Virus record (IMG/VR): IMGVR_UViG_3300047320_000210
Coordinates: 19,922-83,921 of that record
Source: a virus
DNA: 64,000 bases
Reading direction: 5' to 3' (one strand)
The notes under the pieces were generated by a model. The model was given only the letters and a program-made list of their open reading frames with translations. It was not told where the DNA came from and made no database searches. Position numbers and translations under genes: made by a program. Each line of letters starts with the position of its first letter. The first letter of the stretch is position 1. Positions 33,816 through 42,534 of this stretch are shown here, piece after piece.

Positions 33816-34601
33816 TTAGGGGATCAGCGCGACAAATTTAAAGTCCCATGGGTAGAAGGGGAATTTCGCGGCGGTGACTTTCTCGCCACGGAAGAAGTGC
33901 GTCAGGTAGCCGTTAGGGTTGCGGCCGGTGCGGCTGCGCAGCTTGAACTTATAGCCAGCCCATCGGCCAATCGACATCGGCGACACCTGGACCACCACCG
34001 CATCGCCTTCCAGCTCCTTGCAATCGGCGGATTTCACGGTCTCGACCATCACGAACAGCTCGGCGTATTCCTTCAGCTCAGGCTTCAAGCCTTCGGCGCG
34101 CCACTCCGCGACGTGGGCACCGGCCTCGGTTTCCACGTTGTTGAAGTCTGCCTTGTCGTAGGCGAACACCACGTCGGCCTCGTCGTCGTTGCCGCAGCGC
34201 ATGGCAAATTTCGCCTTCGACTGCAGGACGGTGCCGATGAAACCTTCCGTGGCCGAGAACGACTTGGTGGTCCCTACCAGCTGGAACTCCCCGTCTTTCA
34301 GGACGATGTTGGTGAAACTGGTGAAGTCGATGTGTCCCCCACCGAACCCCGCGTCTTCCATTTCCTGCATGGTTGCGGACTGTCCGCCGACGCGCGCCAC
34401 TTGACCTTCAGCGCGCGGGGCGACGTCGGTGCGGGTGGATTGCGGTGGCGGTTCGGCTGAGAGTTCAGTTTCCAGGACCGCCGGTCCCTCCAACACGGAG
34501 GCCTCGTCCTGCAAGGTGGTGTCGTTGTCCTGCGCCGCGTTGGCCTCGGCGGTCTGGACAGCTTCCTTGCTTACAGCATTACCATCTTTGATGAGTGGCA
34601 T
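33816..34601 (-). CDS. Unknown protein of the replication operon (single-strand binding candidate)
   Basis: A 261-residue protein. Residues 1-85 are low-complexity and acidic; residues about 86-261 form a compact beta-rich domain ending in 'FPFYPWDFKFVALIP'. It sits between the SNF2-like helicase and the polymerase, where many phages place a single-stranded DNA-binding protein, but no OB-fold motif is obvious and the acidic tail is at the wrong end. I therefore leave the function open. TAGGAGT precedes ATG 34601. Confidence 0.65.
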   Translation of the reverse strand: MPLIKDGNAVSKEAVQTAEANAAQDNDTTLQDEASVLEGPAVLETELSAEPPPQSTRTDVAPRAEGQVARVGGQSATMQEMEDAGFGGGHIDFTSFTNIVLKDGEFQLVGTTKSFSATEGFIGTVLQSKAKFAMRCGNDDEADVVFAYDKADFNNVETEAGAHVAEWRAEGLKPELKEYAELFVMVETVKSADCKELEGDAVVVQVSPMSIGRWAGYKFKLRSRTGRNPNGYLTHFFRGEKVTAAKFPFYPWDFKFVALIP

Positions 34602-34674
34602 TTTTGATACTCCTAGGTCTTCAGCTTCAACTTCAGCTTGTCGTTCTCAGTGCGGCTGTTCTCGCCGCTTGTTG

Positions 34675-34690
34675 TTCCGGCATGCCGGAA
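34675..34690. repeat. Perfect 16-bp palindrome
   Basis: TTCCGGCATGCCGGAA is a perfect palindrome in the 101-base gap between the SNF2-like gene and the next gene. It may be a protein-binding site or a hairpin that separates expression of the two genes. Confidence 0.6.
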
Positions 34691-34702
34691 TCCTGCACGG
34701 GC

Positions 34703-36235
34703 TTACGCCACGTTATAAAAGTGCCGCAGGGTGCGAGGATCGAGCGTGACCTGCCCGATGTCCTGATCCCTTCTGAGCATGTTCTTGATCGCATTCGGCG
34801 CGAGGGTTTCCAGCGCCTTGAGCACGTAGATGTTGCACTGCCAGAGCTGGCCCGGCCGGACGACCCGGTCCATCGCCTGTTTGAATTCGCCCGGCGAGCC
34901 GGTCGGTTCGGCGAAAATTACCGTGTGGCTGACCGACTGGAAGTTGAAGCCGGCGCCGGCGGATCGCGGGTTGGCCACCAGCAGGCGGCAGGTCGGGTCG
35001 TTGAGGAACTTGTCGGTGTTGGCCTGACGCTGGGTCGGCGACAGGTCGCCGTTCATGGTCGCCGGGTTCAGGTCGGCGAAGAAGGTGGCGTAGCGCGCCA
35101 CGGTCTCGCGGAAGTTGACGAACAGGATCACCTTCGATTCCGCGCCCACGCCCTCGACCAGCTCGCGGCAGGTGGCCAACACCTGGTTGTCGATTTTCTG
35201 CCCGTCCTGCAGGAACAGTTCGGGGCAGGTCACGACCTGCAGGGACTTCTGTCGCAGGTCCTGTTCCTGCAACGCGGTGAGGATGGTGCCGTCACCCATG
35301 TCGAGGAAACGTTCCACGGTCAACTTGCGGTACAGCTCGCGGTGCGCCGGGCTCAACTTGATCGGCACTTCGGTGATGATCGGTTCCTTCAGGTCACGCA
35401 GCTCGGGGATCGCGCTTTTCAGCACACGGCGGGCCTTGGCGTACAGGTTGGCCGACAGTTCGGCGTGGCGCTGGTAGCCGGCCAGCGTGCGTACCTTGCT
35501 GATGCGCTTGCCCCCCTTGGTGATCTTCGGCACCTTCAGGCGGATCAGGCGGAAGCGGCAGTGCCGGCGCAGGAACTGGTCGTAGGAGTCATACGCCCCG
35601 GGACTGAGGAAGGTCATCAGGGTGTAGCAATCGGTCAGGTAGGTGTGCATGGGCGTCCCCGTCATCGGGAAAAACGCCGTGTCCGGGGCCAGCGGGTCGC
35701 CGACGTACTCGCCGATGCGCTTGGCCAGCGTGCACTCCGGGGCCTTCCACTTCTGGCTCTCGTCGGTGATCAGCACGTCGTAGCCCTGCGCCTTTAGGGT
35801 CTGGAACAGTTTCTGGTGGGCGAACAGCTCATAGCTGAGCACCATCATTTCAGGCCAGCCGTCGACGTCCCACTGGGCGAACAGCTTGGCGCGCTTGGCC
35901 GGGGCTTCGTCCAGCACATGCACCTTCACGTACTTGTCGATGCCGTGGAACTCTTCGACCACGGACTCGGCGAACTGGTAGATCAGGGTGGCCAGCGTCA
36001 GCACCACGACCTTGTTGCCCATGCCGATGTAGTGCAGCGCGGCACCGACCACCGGAATGGTCTTGCCGGCGCCGGTCTCATCGAGCAGGCCGTACCACTG
36101 GTGGTGCACGCACAGGCTCAGGCCGTCGACCTGGGTCTGGAACGGCGGGTGCTTCAGTTGCACGAACGGCGCGAACGCGGGATAGCGGTCGATGCCGGCG
36201 CGCTGGAAGTATTCAGCTAAAGTGGGACCCTGCAT
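34703..36235 (-). CDS. SNF2-type SF2 helicase/translocase
   Basis: A 510-residue SF2 protein: motif I DETGAGKT (52-59), motif Ia 'VLTLATLIYQF', motif II TDESQ (near 155), motif III 'MTGTPMHT', and C-terminal 'FAEPTGSPGEFKQAMDRVVRPGQ' region carrying motifs V-VI. 'DESQ' replaces the more usual DEAH. The layout is that of phage SNF2-like helicases next to primase genes. It likely remodels or unwinds DNA at the fork. Its start overlaps the primase gene end by 23 bases. Confidence 0.88.
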   Translation of the reverse strand: MQGPTLAEYFQRAGIDRYPAFAPFVQLKHPPFQTQVDGLSLCVHHQWYGLLDETGAGKTIPVVGAALHYIGMGNKVVVLTLATLIYQFAESVVEEFHGIDKYVKVHVLDEAPAKRAKLFAQWDVDGWPEMMVLSYELFAHQKLFQTLKAQGYDVLITDESQKWKAPECTLAKRIGEYVGDPLAPDTAFFPMTGTPMHTYLTDCYTLMTFLSPGAYDSYDQFLRRHCRFRLIRLKVPKITKGGKRISKVRTLAGYQRHAELSANLYAKARRVLKSAIPELRDLKEPIITEVPIKLSPAHRELYRKLTVERFLDMGDGTILTALQEQDLRQKSLQVVTCPELFLQDGQKIDNQVLATCRELVEGVGAESKVILFVNFRETVARYATFFADLNPATMNGDLSPTQRQANTDKFLNDPTCRLLVANPRSAGAGFNFQSVSHTVIFAEPTGSPGEFKQAMDRVVRPGQLWQCNIYVLKALETLAPNAIKNMLRRDQDIGQVTLDPRTLRHFYNVA

Positions 36236-39038
36236 GGTTACCTCCCATGCCCAGCAAACTGGTGTCGATGTCCTTCGCCTGCAATTCCTGCAGCGATAGG
36301 AACAGCATAGGTCGACCGCCGCCCATCCCGGCGAACGGGGCGTATTTGACGAAGTACGGTTCTTCGTTGATCAGCTTGACGAACTGCGCGCCGCTGTTGA
36401 TCACCGGCGTGCTGCGTTCGTCGACGTTGCAATAGCGGGTGTAACTGGCGTGGGCCAGCACCGGGTCGAGCACCAGATACTCGGGCGTGACCGCGTAGTG
36501 CAGACCATCGGTGAGGTACACGTTGCCCTTGGTGGCTTCCTCGGCGCTGCGCGAAATGGCCACGATGACCGCGATCTTCTGCATCACCAGGTCGATCTCG
36601 CTCTGCACGTAGCCGTCGCCGTTGCTGGTGAAGCGGGTGACCACCATCTTGATGATCGGTTCGAGGGTCTTCAGCGCGTTGAACAGGTGCAGTTCCTCGC
36701 AGACCTGCTGCAGTTTCCACAGGCCGACGAGGATCACCTGCAAGGAGTAGCGCGGGCGGTCGTCCATTTGCTCGGGCAGCAGCAGGTCGGCCTTGTCCAT
36801 CAGCGCCTCGATCTCTTCGGGCGGGGTGGTCAGGGCCACGGCCATGATCGCCTTGCCCAGCTTGCGCAGTTCCTCGCGGTTCTTGTTGGCATGGTAGAAG
36901 TGCTCGCGGCAGTGGGCGCGCTTGAGTTTGGTCAGGTGGATCTGCACGCTGCGTTCCTGAATCGCCGGCACCTCGATTTCCTGTTCGGAAATCACAATCA
37001 GCGGTGAGGACAGCGGGATGGCAATCGCTTCGGCGCTGGAGCGGCCCATGTGGCCACGGCCGATGCGGCCCTTGAGGGTCGACTCGCCGTTCCACGCCTG
37101 CTTGATCCGTTCGCCGACGTCCTTGTAGGCCATGGTGGTCATCTTCGACTTGTTGAATTCCTCGATCACCCGGGGGATGGTCGTGGTGCTCGACAGGTAT
37201 TCGAGCATCCCGTAGTGCGAGGTCGACGGGGCGCTGACCCCGCTGTCCTTGAGCATGTAGTCGGTGCCGTTGAGCCAAGTGATCAGCCCGGCGGTCTTGG
37301 ACTTGCCGGAGCCGGCGCTACCCCACAGGCAGAGGACCGGGAACTGGCTGTACAGGTGCATGAAGTGGGTCTTGAAGTGCGCCGCGATGGTCCAGCCGAC
37401 CATCAGCCCGATCTCGTGCTTCTGGTTGATCTTCAGCAACCGGTGCAGGGCCTGGTCCACCGCCTCGTCAGCGCGTTCCGCCATGGCGGTGTGCGCGAAG
37501 TACGGCCGGGCCAGCAGGTTGCCAAGGAACTGGTGGGTGCCGCGCACCTTGACCGAGTTGACGCTCATGTCCGGTTCCACGTAAGTGAACACCGGGCTGT
37601 TGTCGACGAAATCCAGGTGGACCCCGGCGGTGTAGACCTGAAAAATCTCGCCCACGTCCTGGTCCTCCCGAAACACAGCAATCTTGATTTTCTGGATGTC
37701 GAGGTCCGTGCCCTGAAACGTCAGGTCGGTGATGCCTTCGAGTTCTCGCAGAAAGGCCGAGCGGCTAGAGAACGCCGGCTCTTTGAAAATGATCTTGCCC
37801 AGGTCCACGCCGTCCTTCATCACCGACATGCGGGTGCCGACCCGGCGCGGCCGGGTGCCGTCCTGCGGCACGTCGATGAACACGTCCACCGGCTGCAGGA
37901 TGAAGTTGCTGATGCGCCGCTTGCCGTCACCCTGACGGATGTAATAGCCGTCCGGTTCCGCCACCGCGCACAGGCCGGCGTCCGGGTTGCCGTCCTTGTT
38001 GGTACCGGTCTCGATCGCGCAGCCTTCACACGGGCGCTTGCTCAGCAGCGAGCGGATCGCGTTGCAGCCGAAGCTGAAGGTCGGGGTGTGTTCGACGTAG
38101 CGGATCTGCGCTTCGATGTGGTCGCGGCGCAACTTCGGCGTGTTGTACTTGCTCGACTTGGCGCTGCTGGCCAGCCGCGCGGCGAGGCTTTCGGCCACGC
38201 TCTGCGACACCCGGGCGCGCACGATGTAGGTGGCCAGCTGGGTCGCGGCCTGGTTGTAGGAGGCGTCCGCCTTCAGCGAGTCGTTGTCGCACAGCATCTG
38301 GATGCACGCCGGCACCGGTTCGCGGATGGCTTCCATGTCCGCCGACGAGGCGATGATCACCAGCTTCGGCTTGGCGTTGACGCGCTTCTTGGCCTCTTCA
38401 AACAGGGCCTTGAGTTCGTGTATCACCAGCCCCTGCGGGTCGTCGACTTCGACCACGCGCGGCGCCTGGACCAGTTCGCGGTAGCGGTCGACGGTCAGCT
38501 CGGCCAGTTCCTCGGCGGTCACCGGCACCCGGTACTTGCCGTCATGCCGCTGCAGGTTGACGATGCGGAAACTGTTGCCCCGGCCGCTGCTGTACACCGA
38601 GAAGTCGAGGCCGATGACGAACAGGTCGCGGGCCATTTCCTTGTAGATTTCCGGCAGCCGCAGGGTGAAGCGGCGCGCGGCGAACAGCGCTTCATTGACG
38701 AGGATGTGCAGGCCCTTGCTGCCCGACAGGTAGATTTCGATGCAGCCCTTCGGCACGCCCATGCGGGTCAGCTTGCCAAGCAGTTCCTGGCCGCTGCTGA
38801 TCGCCTGACCGAGGTCGTCCTTGCAGTCGATGTCAAAATACAACGGCCCGCGGTAGCCGATCTTGTCGCGGTTGCGCGGGATCTCGGGGTCAGTGCCGTC
38901 GCTGACCATCTGGTTCAAGGCAAGGATCGTCAGCTTTTTCGCGCCCTGCGCCTTGGCCAGTTCGACCGGGTCTTCTTCACCCTGACTGGAAAGCAGGAAC
39001 CAGGCGTCGTGCTCCGACCGCTGATAGTAGTGATACAT
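36213..39038 (-). CDS. AEP primase fused to D5/SF3-like helicase
   Basis: A 941-residue two-part replication protein. The N-terminal archaeo-eukaryotic primase domain has YFDID (67-71), SGSKGLHI with His111, and the RGNSFRI region. A Cys cluster follows ('CNAIRSLLSKRPCEGC' and a later Cys). The C-terminal ATPase has Walker A WGSAGSGKS near residue 575 and an EE-type Walker B in 'VIEEFNKS'. It should prime and unwind DNA at the fork, so no separate DnaB-type helicase is needed. It follows the HTH gene by eight bases. Confidence 0.9.
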   Translation of the reverse strand: MYHYYQRSEHDAWFLLSSQGEEDPVELAKAQGAKKLTILALNQMVSDGTDPEIPRNRDKIGYRGPLYFDIDCKDDLGQAISSGQELLGKLTRMGVPKGCIEIYLSGSKGLHILVNEALFAARRFTLRLPEIYKEMARDLFVIGLDFSVYSSGRGNSFRIVNLQRHDGKYRVPVTAEELAELTVDRYRELVQAPRVVEVDDPQGLVIHELKALFEEAKKRVNAKPKLVIIASSADMEAIREPVPACIQMLCDNDSLKADASYNQAATQLATYIVRARVSQSVAESLAARLASSAKSSKYNTPKLRRDHIEAQIRYVEHTPTFSFGCNAIRSLLSKRPCEGCAIETGTNKDGNPDAGLCAVAEPDGYYIRQGDGKRRISNFILQPVDVFIDVPQDGTRPRRVGTRMSVMKDGVDLGKIIFKEPAFSSRSAFLRELEGITDLTFQGTDLDIQKIKIAVFREDQDVGEIFQVYTAGVHLDFVDNSPVFTYVEPDMSVNSVKVRGTHQFLGNLLARPYFAHTAMAERADEAVDQALHRLLKINQKHEIGLMVGWTIAAHFKTHFMHLYSQFPVLCLWGSAGSGKSKTAGLITWLNGTDYMLKDSGVSAPSTSHYGMLEYLSSTTTIPRVIEEFNKSKMTTMAYKDVGERIKQAWNGESTLKGRIGRGHMGRSSAEAIAIPLSSPLIVISEQEIEVPAIQERSVQIHLTKLKRAHCREHFYHANKNREELRKLGKAIMAVALTTPPEEIEALMDKADLLLPEQMDDRPRYSLQVILVGLWKLQQVCEELHLFNALKTLEPIIKMVVTRFTSNGDGYVQSEIDLVMQKIAVIVAISRSAEEATKGNVYLTDGLHYAVTPEYLVLDPVLAHASYTRYCNVDERSTPVINSGAQFVKLINEEPYFVKYAPFAGMGGGRPMLFLSLQELQAKDIDTSLLGMGGNHAGSHFS

Positions 39039-39046
39039 GCCGACCC

Positions 39047-39298
39047 CTATTTGCTGCCTTTTACGAGACCTGAACGCAGTTCGTGCATCAGACGGTCGAC
39101 AGCGCGGGCGGGTACGATGCGGTGGCGCGGGGAGTCGGTGTCAGACAGCCAGCCGCCGACGCTGTCCTGGGAATACCCAGTGAAAAAGGCGAGGTCCTTG
39201 TGGGACAGGCTGTGCTTTTCAGCGGTGGTGCGGATGAACGCCAGGCGTTCAGATTCGGGCATGCGATCCCCGACAGTGGTCCGGTCGTTCTTGTCCAT
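39047..39298 (-). CDS. Small HTH transcriptional regulator heading the replication operon
   Basis: An 83-residue protein with a helix-turn-helix pattern: 'HKDLAFFTGYSQDSVGGWL'. The start is ATG 39298 (GGGGGC just upstream); the longer frame to 39442 runs through the terminator and is not used. It is the first gene of the operon that continues with primase, helicase and polymerase. A perfect inverted repeat 38-52 bases upstream is the likely operator. It probably represses its own operon. Confidence 0.7.
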   Translation of the reverse strand: MDKNDRTTVGDRMPESERLAFIRTTAEKHSLSHKDLAFFTGYSQDSVGGWLSDTDSPRHRIVPARAVDRLMHELRSGLVKGSK

Positions 39299-39335
39299 TT
39301 TGCCCCCGGGTGAATCCCCCCAAACCGGAGGGTGG

Positions 39336-39350
39336 CTGTACCTAGTACAG
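39336..39350. promoter_or_regulatory. Candidate operator of the replication operon
   Basis: CTGTAC-CTA-GTACAG is an inverted repeat of 6-bp arms around a 3-base centre, 38-52 bases before the HTH gene start and just after a terminator. A promoter must lie in this gap; -10-like TACTAG on the minus strand overlaps the repeat, though no good -35 box is seen. Confidence 0.5.
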
Positions 39351-39361
39351 AAGCTCTGAGG

Positions 39362-39385
39362 AAAAAAAGGCCCGGTTGCCCGGGC
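39362..39385 (-). terminator. Rho-independent terminator (minus strand)
   Basis: On the minus strand GCCCGG and CCGGGC pair around GCAA, followed by CTTTTTTTCC. It ends transcripts of the small-gene arm (last gene 39446-39973) before the replication operon promoter. Confidence 0.85.
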
Positions 39386-39445
39386 TCTAAACTTTGTGTG
39401 CCGTCCTTTCGCGCGGGAGCGGTCACACCAACTTACCCTCAAGAT

Positions 39446-39973
39446 TCAAGTATGAATCACGTTCTCGATTCCTGCCGAAATCTCCTCTGCAGGCCACGGG
39501 TTTACTGGAATTTCACTCGTCTGGAACTCCGGCGAAGTGCCGCGCTGCTCGGCCAGTTTTGCCAGCTTGGCGGCATGCGCCGGGAACGGTTGGATGGTGG
39601 TCATCAGCTTCTTCGTCAGCCGCTGCAACACCAGCGGGCGCTGGTTGATGTGGTAGGGCCGACCGCTTTCATCGTGGGACGGACGGAACAGGCGATAGTC
39701 GCCGTCGCCCATGCCGCGCGCCTTCAGATTCTTGCGCAGGTTGCTGATGCTGGGCTTGTTGGGCAGCGAGAGGATGAACAGATCCCCGGGCTCGCACTGG
39801 TTGTACCGCAGGGCGACCGAGTCATACAGCACGGTGGTCGGTTGGCCCGGGGTGCCCCGCCCCCGGAACTCCTGCGTCATCTGGTCGTAGCCGACCGCGC
39901 CCTGTTTGATCACCTTGAACGTTGCGTCTTCCGGTGACCACTTCGTTGGTTTCTTGACCTTGTCGTCGTTCAT
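39446..39973 (-). CDS. Unknown protein
   Basis: A 175-residue soluble protein, basic in the middle ('NLRKNLKARGMG', 'LTKKLMTT') and with an acidic end. It is the last gene before the terminator that precedes the replication operon. No motif or family recognised; the basic helical middle could contact nucleic acid. Confidence 0.7.
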   Translation of the reverse strand: MNDDKVKKPTKWSPEDATFKVIKQGAVGYDQMTQEFRGRGTPGQPTTVLYDSVALRYNQCEPGDLFILSLPNKPSISNLRKNLKARGMGDGDYRLFRPSHDESGRPYHINQRPLVLQRLTKKLMTTIQPFPAHAAKLAKLAEQRGTSPEFQTSEIPVNPWPAEEISAGIENVIHT

Positions 39974-40026
39974 GAACTACCCCCAGCTCTGGTTCGGATA
40001 GCGGTCGAATACCCGCCGCCTACCTG

Positions 40027-40464
40027 TCAGCTTAGACGGTAGAAATCCGACATCGGCAGGGTCATCAACGGTTTGAACGCGCCTTTGCTGCGCGGCAGCC
40101 GTGCCAGCGGCTGCGGTTCGAGGGTGGTGCGGACCATCTGAAATACCTGTGCGTTCCATGGGCCACCCGCCGGGCCGATGCGGTTGACCCTGACCTGCAG
40201 CAGCTCGCCATCGGCGAAGAACTGGAAGCGCGCCGCGCCGTCGACCATGCGCCCCTGCTGCACGGCCCACAGCACGATCGAGGTCGCGCAGGAACTGGCC
40301 AGCAGGCGCATGGCGTTCTCCGGCTGGACCTTGCGGGTCAGGCACATGTCGAATTTTCCGTAGTGCCTGAGCACCCGTTCCAGCGGGCCACACTCGACCG
40401 GGATCACGGCCGGGGGCATGCCGCGTTTGGCGCGGAAGTCCGCGAGACTGGCAATTTTGTTCAT
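40027..40464 (-). CDS. Unknown protein
   Basis: A 145-residue protein with an N-terminal basic helix ('LADFRAKRGMPP') and a beta-rich C-terminal half. The gene lies five bases after the previous stop and has GGAGTGACACC before ATG 40464. It is part of a tight cluster with the next three genes, so co-expression is likely. No family recognised. Confidence 0.7.
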   Translation of the reverse strand: MNKIASLADFRAKRGMPPAVIPVECGPLERVLRHYGKFDMCLTRKVQPENAMRLLASSCATSIVLWAVQQGRMVDGAARFQFFADGELLQVRVNRIGPAGGPWNAQVFQMVRTTLEPQPLARLPRSKGAFKPLMTLPMSDFYRLS

Positions 40465-40468
40465 GGTG

Positions 40469-41197
40469 TCACTCCTTCTCAGGTGGGTTCAGCAGACGCA
40501 AGATCCAGTGCTCCTTGAACAGCCGGTCGCTCGGGTCTTTGTCAGGGTCTACATCGATGTCGGGGCGCGCCGGCAGGAACTGGATGCGTTCCAGTGGCGC
40601 GGCCTTGGGGAATTCCAGTTTGAACACTGGGCGTGGCAGGCGCGTCAGCGGGCTGGGTTCCTGCAGGTAGGCGGCGAGCTGAAACTCGTCGCCGAGCAAG
40701 CGCTCGCCGAGGCCCAGGATTTCGTAGGACGGGTACTCGTTGGCGAGGAACACCAGCACCAGCCAGTCCTCGCCCGGCAGCACGAGGCCGAACAGGTCGG
40801 TGAGGATGGTCAGGGTGAATTCGGCTTCGTCCGGTTCCAGCACCACGCCCTCGGGCCAATCCCTGCGCAGGTCGGCCAGCGGGAACGTGACACGCGACCA
40901 GCTGCTGCGGGCCACGGCCTTGAGGGTGTAGGCCGCCCACAGGTCGCCGGCGAAACCAAGGGCCAGGGTCCATTGCCCTGGTGCCAGTTCCGACAGGCCG
41001 ACCGACTTCAACCGGCGGCGCGCTTCGGCGTGCAGGATGTAGGTCAGGAAGCCTTCACCGTCGCGGCCGGTGAGCAGTTCGATCCACTCGTCCGGCTCGG
41101 CGGCCTGCGGAAACAGATGGAACGCCCGGCACGGCGACTGCTCGTAGGTGAGCGCCGCGAGGCGGCGCTCTTGTTCGCGGATCTGTTCAGGTTTCAT
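40469..41197 (-). CDS. Unknown protein
   Basis: A 242-residue acidic protein with several Trp and Phe residues and a Pro-rich C-terminal third. Its ATG overlaps the stop of the preceding gene (ATGA). It has no membrane segment and no recognisable catalytic motif. The conserved neighbourhood of small, tightly packed genes is typical of phage early regions. Confidence 0.7.
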   Translation of the reverse strand: MKPEQIREQERRLAALTYEQSPCRAFHLFPQAAEPDEWIELLTGRDGEGFLTYILHAEARRRLKSVGLSELAPGQWTLALGFAGDLWAAYTLKAVARSSWSRVTFPLADLRRDWPEGVVLEPDEAEFTLTILTDLFGLVLPGEDWLVLVFLANEYPSYEILGLGERLLGDEFQLAAYLQEPSPLTRLPRPVFKLEFPKAAPLERIQFLPARPDIDVDPDKDPSDRLFKEHWILRLLNPPEKE

Positions 41198-41457
41198 AGG
41201 CTCTCCAGCAAAACGGGCGCTTCCAACAAGCGCCCGACGTTAAAACTGCGCAGCGCCTTCGCCTCCATGTCCCACACCAGCAGGTGATCGTCGGGCATGG
41301 GGCGACCGGGGCGTCCTCCCGGGGAGGACGGCGGTGGCGGTGGCATGTGAGTGGGGTGCAGCGTGGCCAGCATGGTGCGCTCGGTGTTGTCGGCTTTGAG
41401 GAACACGAGTCGAATGACGCCTTTTTCCAGCAGCGCTCTGAGGTCTTGGGTGTGCAT
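41194..41457 (-). CDS. Small unknown protein
   Basis: An 87-residue protein with a helical N-terminus, 'RTMLATLHPTHMPPPPPSS' proline run in the centre and a beta-type end. It overlaps the next gene at ATGA. The proline run looks like a flexible linker between two short domains ('IRLVFLKADNTERTMLATL' and 'LVWDMEAKALRSFNVGRLL'). Unknown function. Confidence 0.65.
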   Translation of the reverse strand: MHTQDLRALLEKGVIRLVFLKADNTERTMLATLHPTHMPPPPPSSPGGRPGRPMPDDHLLVWDMEAKALRSFNVGRLLEAPVLLESL

Positions 41458-41609
41458 CGCGGAGGTCTCGCCTACGTTCCGACTCGGGCGGTCGGATTCA
41501 TTTGAGCGTAGTCAGCGGTCAGCGATTTCGGATTCGATGCCACACTGTAGGTGGGGCTAGCGCCCTTCCCTCTTTTCAGCCGCCGCCCACTGCGGGCATG
41601 GAGAACGAC

Positions 41610-41834
41610 GTGAGCAACGCACCCACCCCAACCCCTGCCCAACCCCCTGCCCCAGTCAAGAAGACCAAGCCATGGCCGGAGGCGCACGCCACGAACGGTG
41701 CGTGGGAGGCCAACTCCAACACCGGGCGGGCGCACACCTGCATCCAGTTCCTGCAGGCCCACGGCTTCCTCACCGAGGGCCAGGCCGAAACGCTGCGCAC
41801 CCAGGTGGTGGAGCGCAGCGCCGACGCCGGCTAG
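41610..41834 (+). CDS. Counter-oriented small gene, Pro-rich plus helical domain
   Basis: A 74-residue protein on the opposite strand to all its neighbours. I prefer GTG 41610 with GGAG seven bases upstream over ATG 41598. The first 20 residues are Pro/Ala/Thr-rich, then Lys-rich, and residues about 28-74 look helical ('CIQFLQAHGFLTEGQ'). It lies back to back with the 41194-41457 gene, so a divergent promoter is expected in 41458-41609. Its last four bases overlap the convergent zinc-ribbon gene. Confidence 0.5.
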   Translation: MSNAPTPTPAQPPAPVKKTKPWPEAHATNGAWEANSNTGRAHTCIQFLQAHGFLTEGQAETLRTQVVERSADAG

Positions 41835-42070
41835 GGTTTGCCATCGCGCTGGGCGGTCCCGCCCAGCGCATACCACGTCATCAGGTTACCGCTGGCGTCC
41901 GTGGGCCACTCGGGGTGTTCCTCGTGGCCGCTGGGGGCCGTGAACTCCATGCAGTCTTCGTCCGGGCAGTGTTCGCCCGAGGGCGAGTGACAGTCGCGGG
42001 TCGGTTCCTGCCACGCGTTACCGCACGCCTCGCACAGGAACATCCGATAGCCCGGGGTCAGGCGTCTCAT
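41831..42070 (-). CDS. Zinc-ribbon protein
   Basis: A 79-residue protein with four Cys in two pairs, FLCEACGNAW and CPDEDC, plus acidic residues. The N-terminal frame beyond 42070 overlaps the next gene and is out of use. Small zinc ribbons of this type in phages often act as adaptors or regulators. Its end meets the counter-oriented gene. The exact role is unknown. Confidence 0.65.
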   Translation of the reverse strand: MRRLTPGYRMFLCEACGNAWQEPTRDCHSPSGEHCPDEDCMEFTAPSGHEEHPEWPTDASGNLMTWYALGGTAQRDGKP

Positions 42071-42083
42071 GACCCGCACTTCG

Positions 42084-42530
42084 TCAGGTAGCTGTCCGTT
42101 TCCATTTGCGTCGGGGCTCCTTGAAGATGGTGCTCGGGCACCAAAACGGCGCCCGCTTGGGTTTAGGGAAGCGCAGGTAACGATCATGCTCGCGCAGCGC
42201 GTCGTAGCGCTGCAGGCGGTCGGCATACGCCTGCACCGTTTCGACCACGTCCTTGTGCCCGGCTTCCGCTTCGGCCCAGGTGCAGTAGCGCACCATTTCT
42301 TCGTTGAGAAACCCGCCGCCGAAGACCATGGTTTCAAACAACACCGGCGGATGGTTGGGGCCGTACCAGTTGTGGTCCATGCTGAGAAAGACCGTACTGA
42401 TTTCCGCCCTGCCGACGAAGTCCTTGGCCACACGGCGGTCGGCCTTCTGATACCAGTTGGCCCACTCCATCAAGTCGAAGACCTGCACCGGCGTCTGCCC
42501 GTCGAGGATGTATTTATCTTCAACGCGCAT
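42084..42530 (-). CDS. Unknown protein
   Basis: A 148-residue protein that resembles a common hypothetical phage protein type: 'MEWANWYQKADRRVAKD' followed by 'STVFLSMDHNWYG', 'PPVLFETMVFGG' and 'MVRYCTWAEAEAGH'. The C-terminus is strongly basic. The first gene of this group after MvaT-like copy 1. Function unknown, though the family is widespread in phages. Confidence 0.75.
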   Translation of the reverse strand: MRVEDKYILDGQTPVQVFDLMEWANWYQKADRRVAKDFVGRAEISTVFLSMDHNWYGPNHPPVLFETMVFGGGFLNEEMVRYCTWAEAEAGHKDVVETVQAYADRLQRYDALREHDRYLRFPKPKRAPFWCPSTIFKEPRRKWKRTAT

Positions 42531-42534
42531 GGGG

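Noticed and set aside
33816-34601. Firm call as single-stranded DNA-binding protein
   Set aside because: Position fits, but no OB-fold pattern and the acidic low-complexity part is at the N-terminus.
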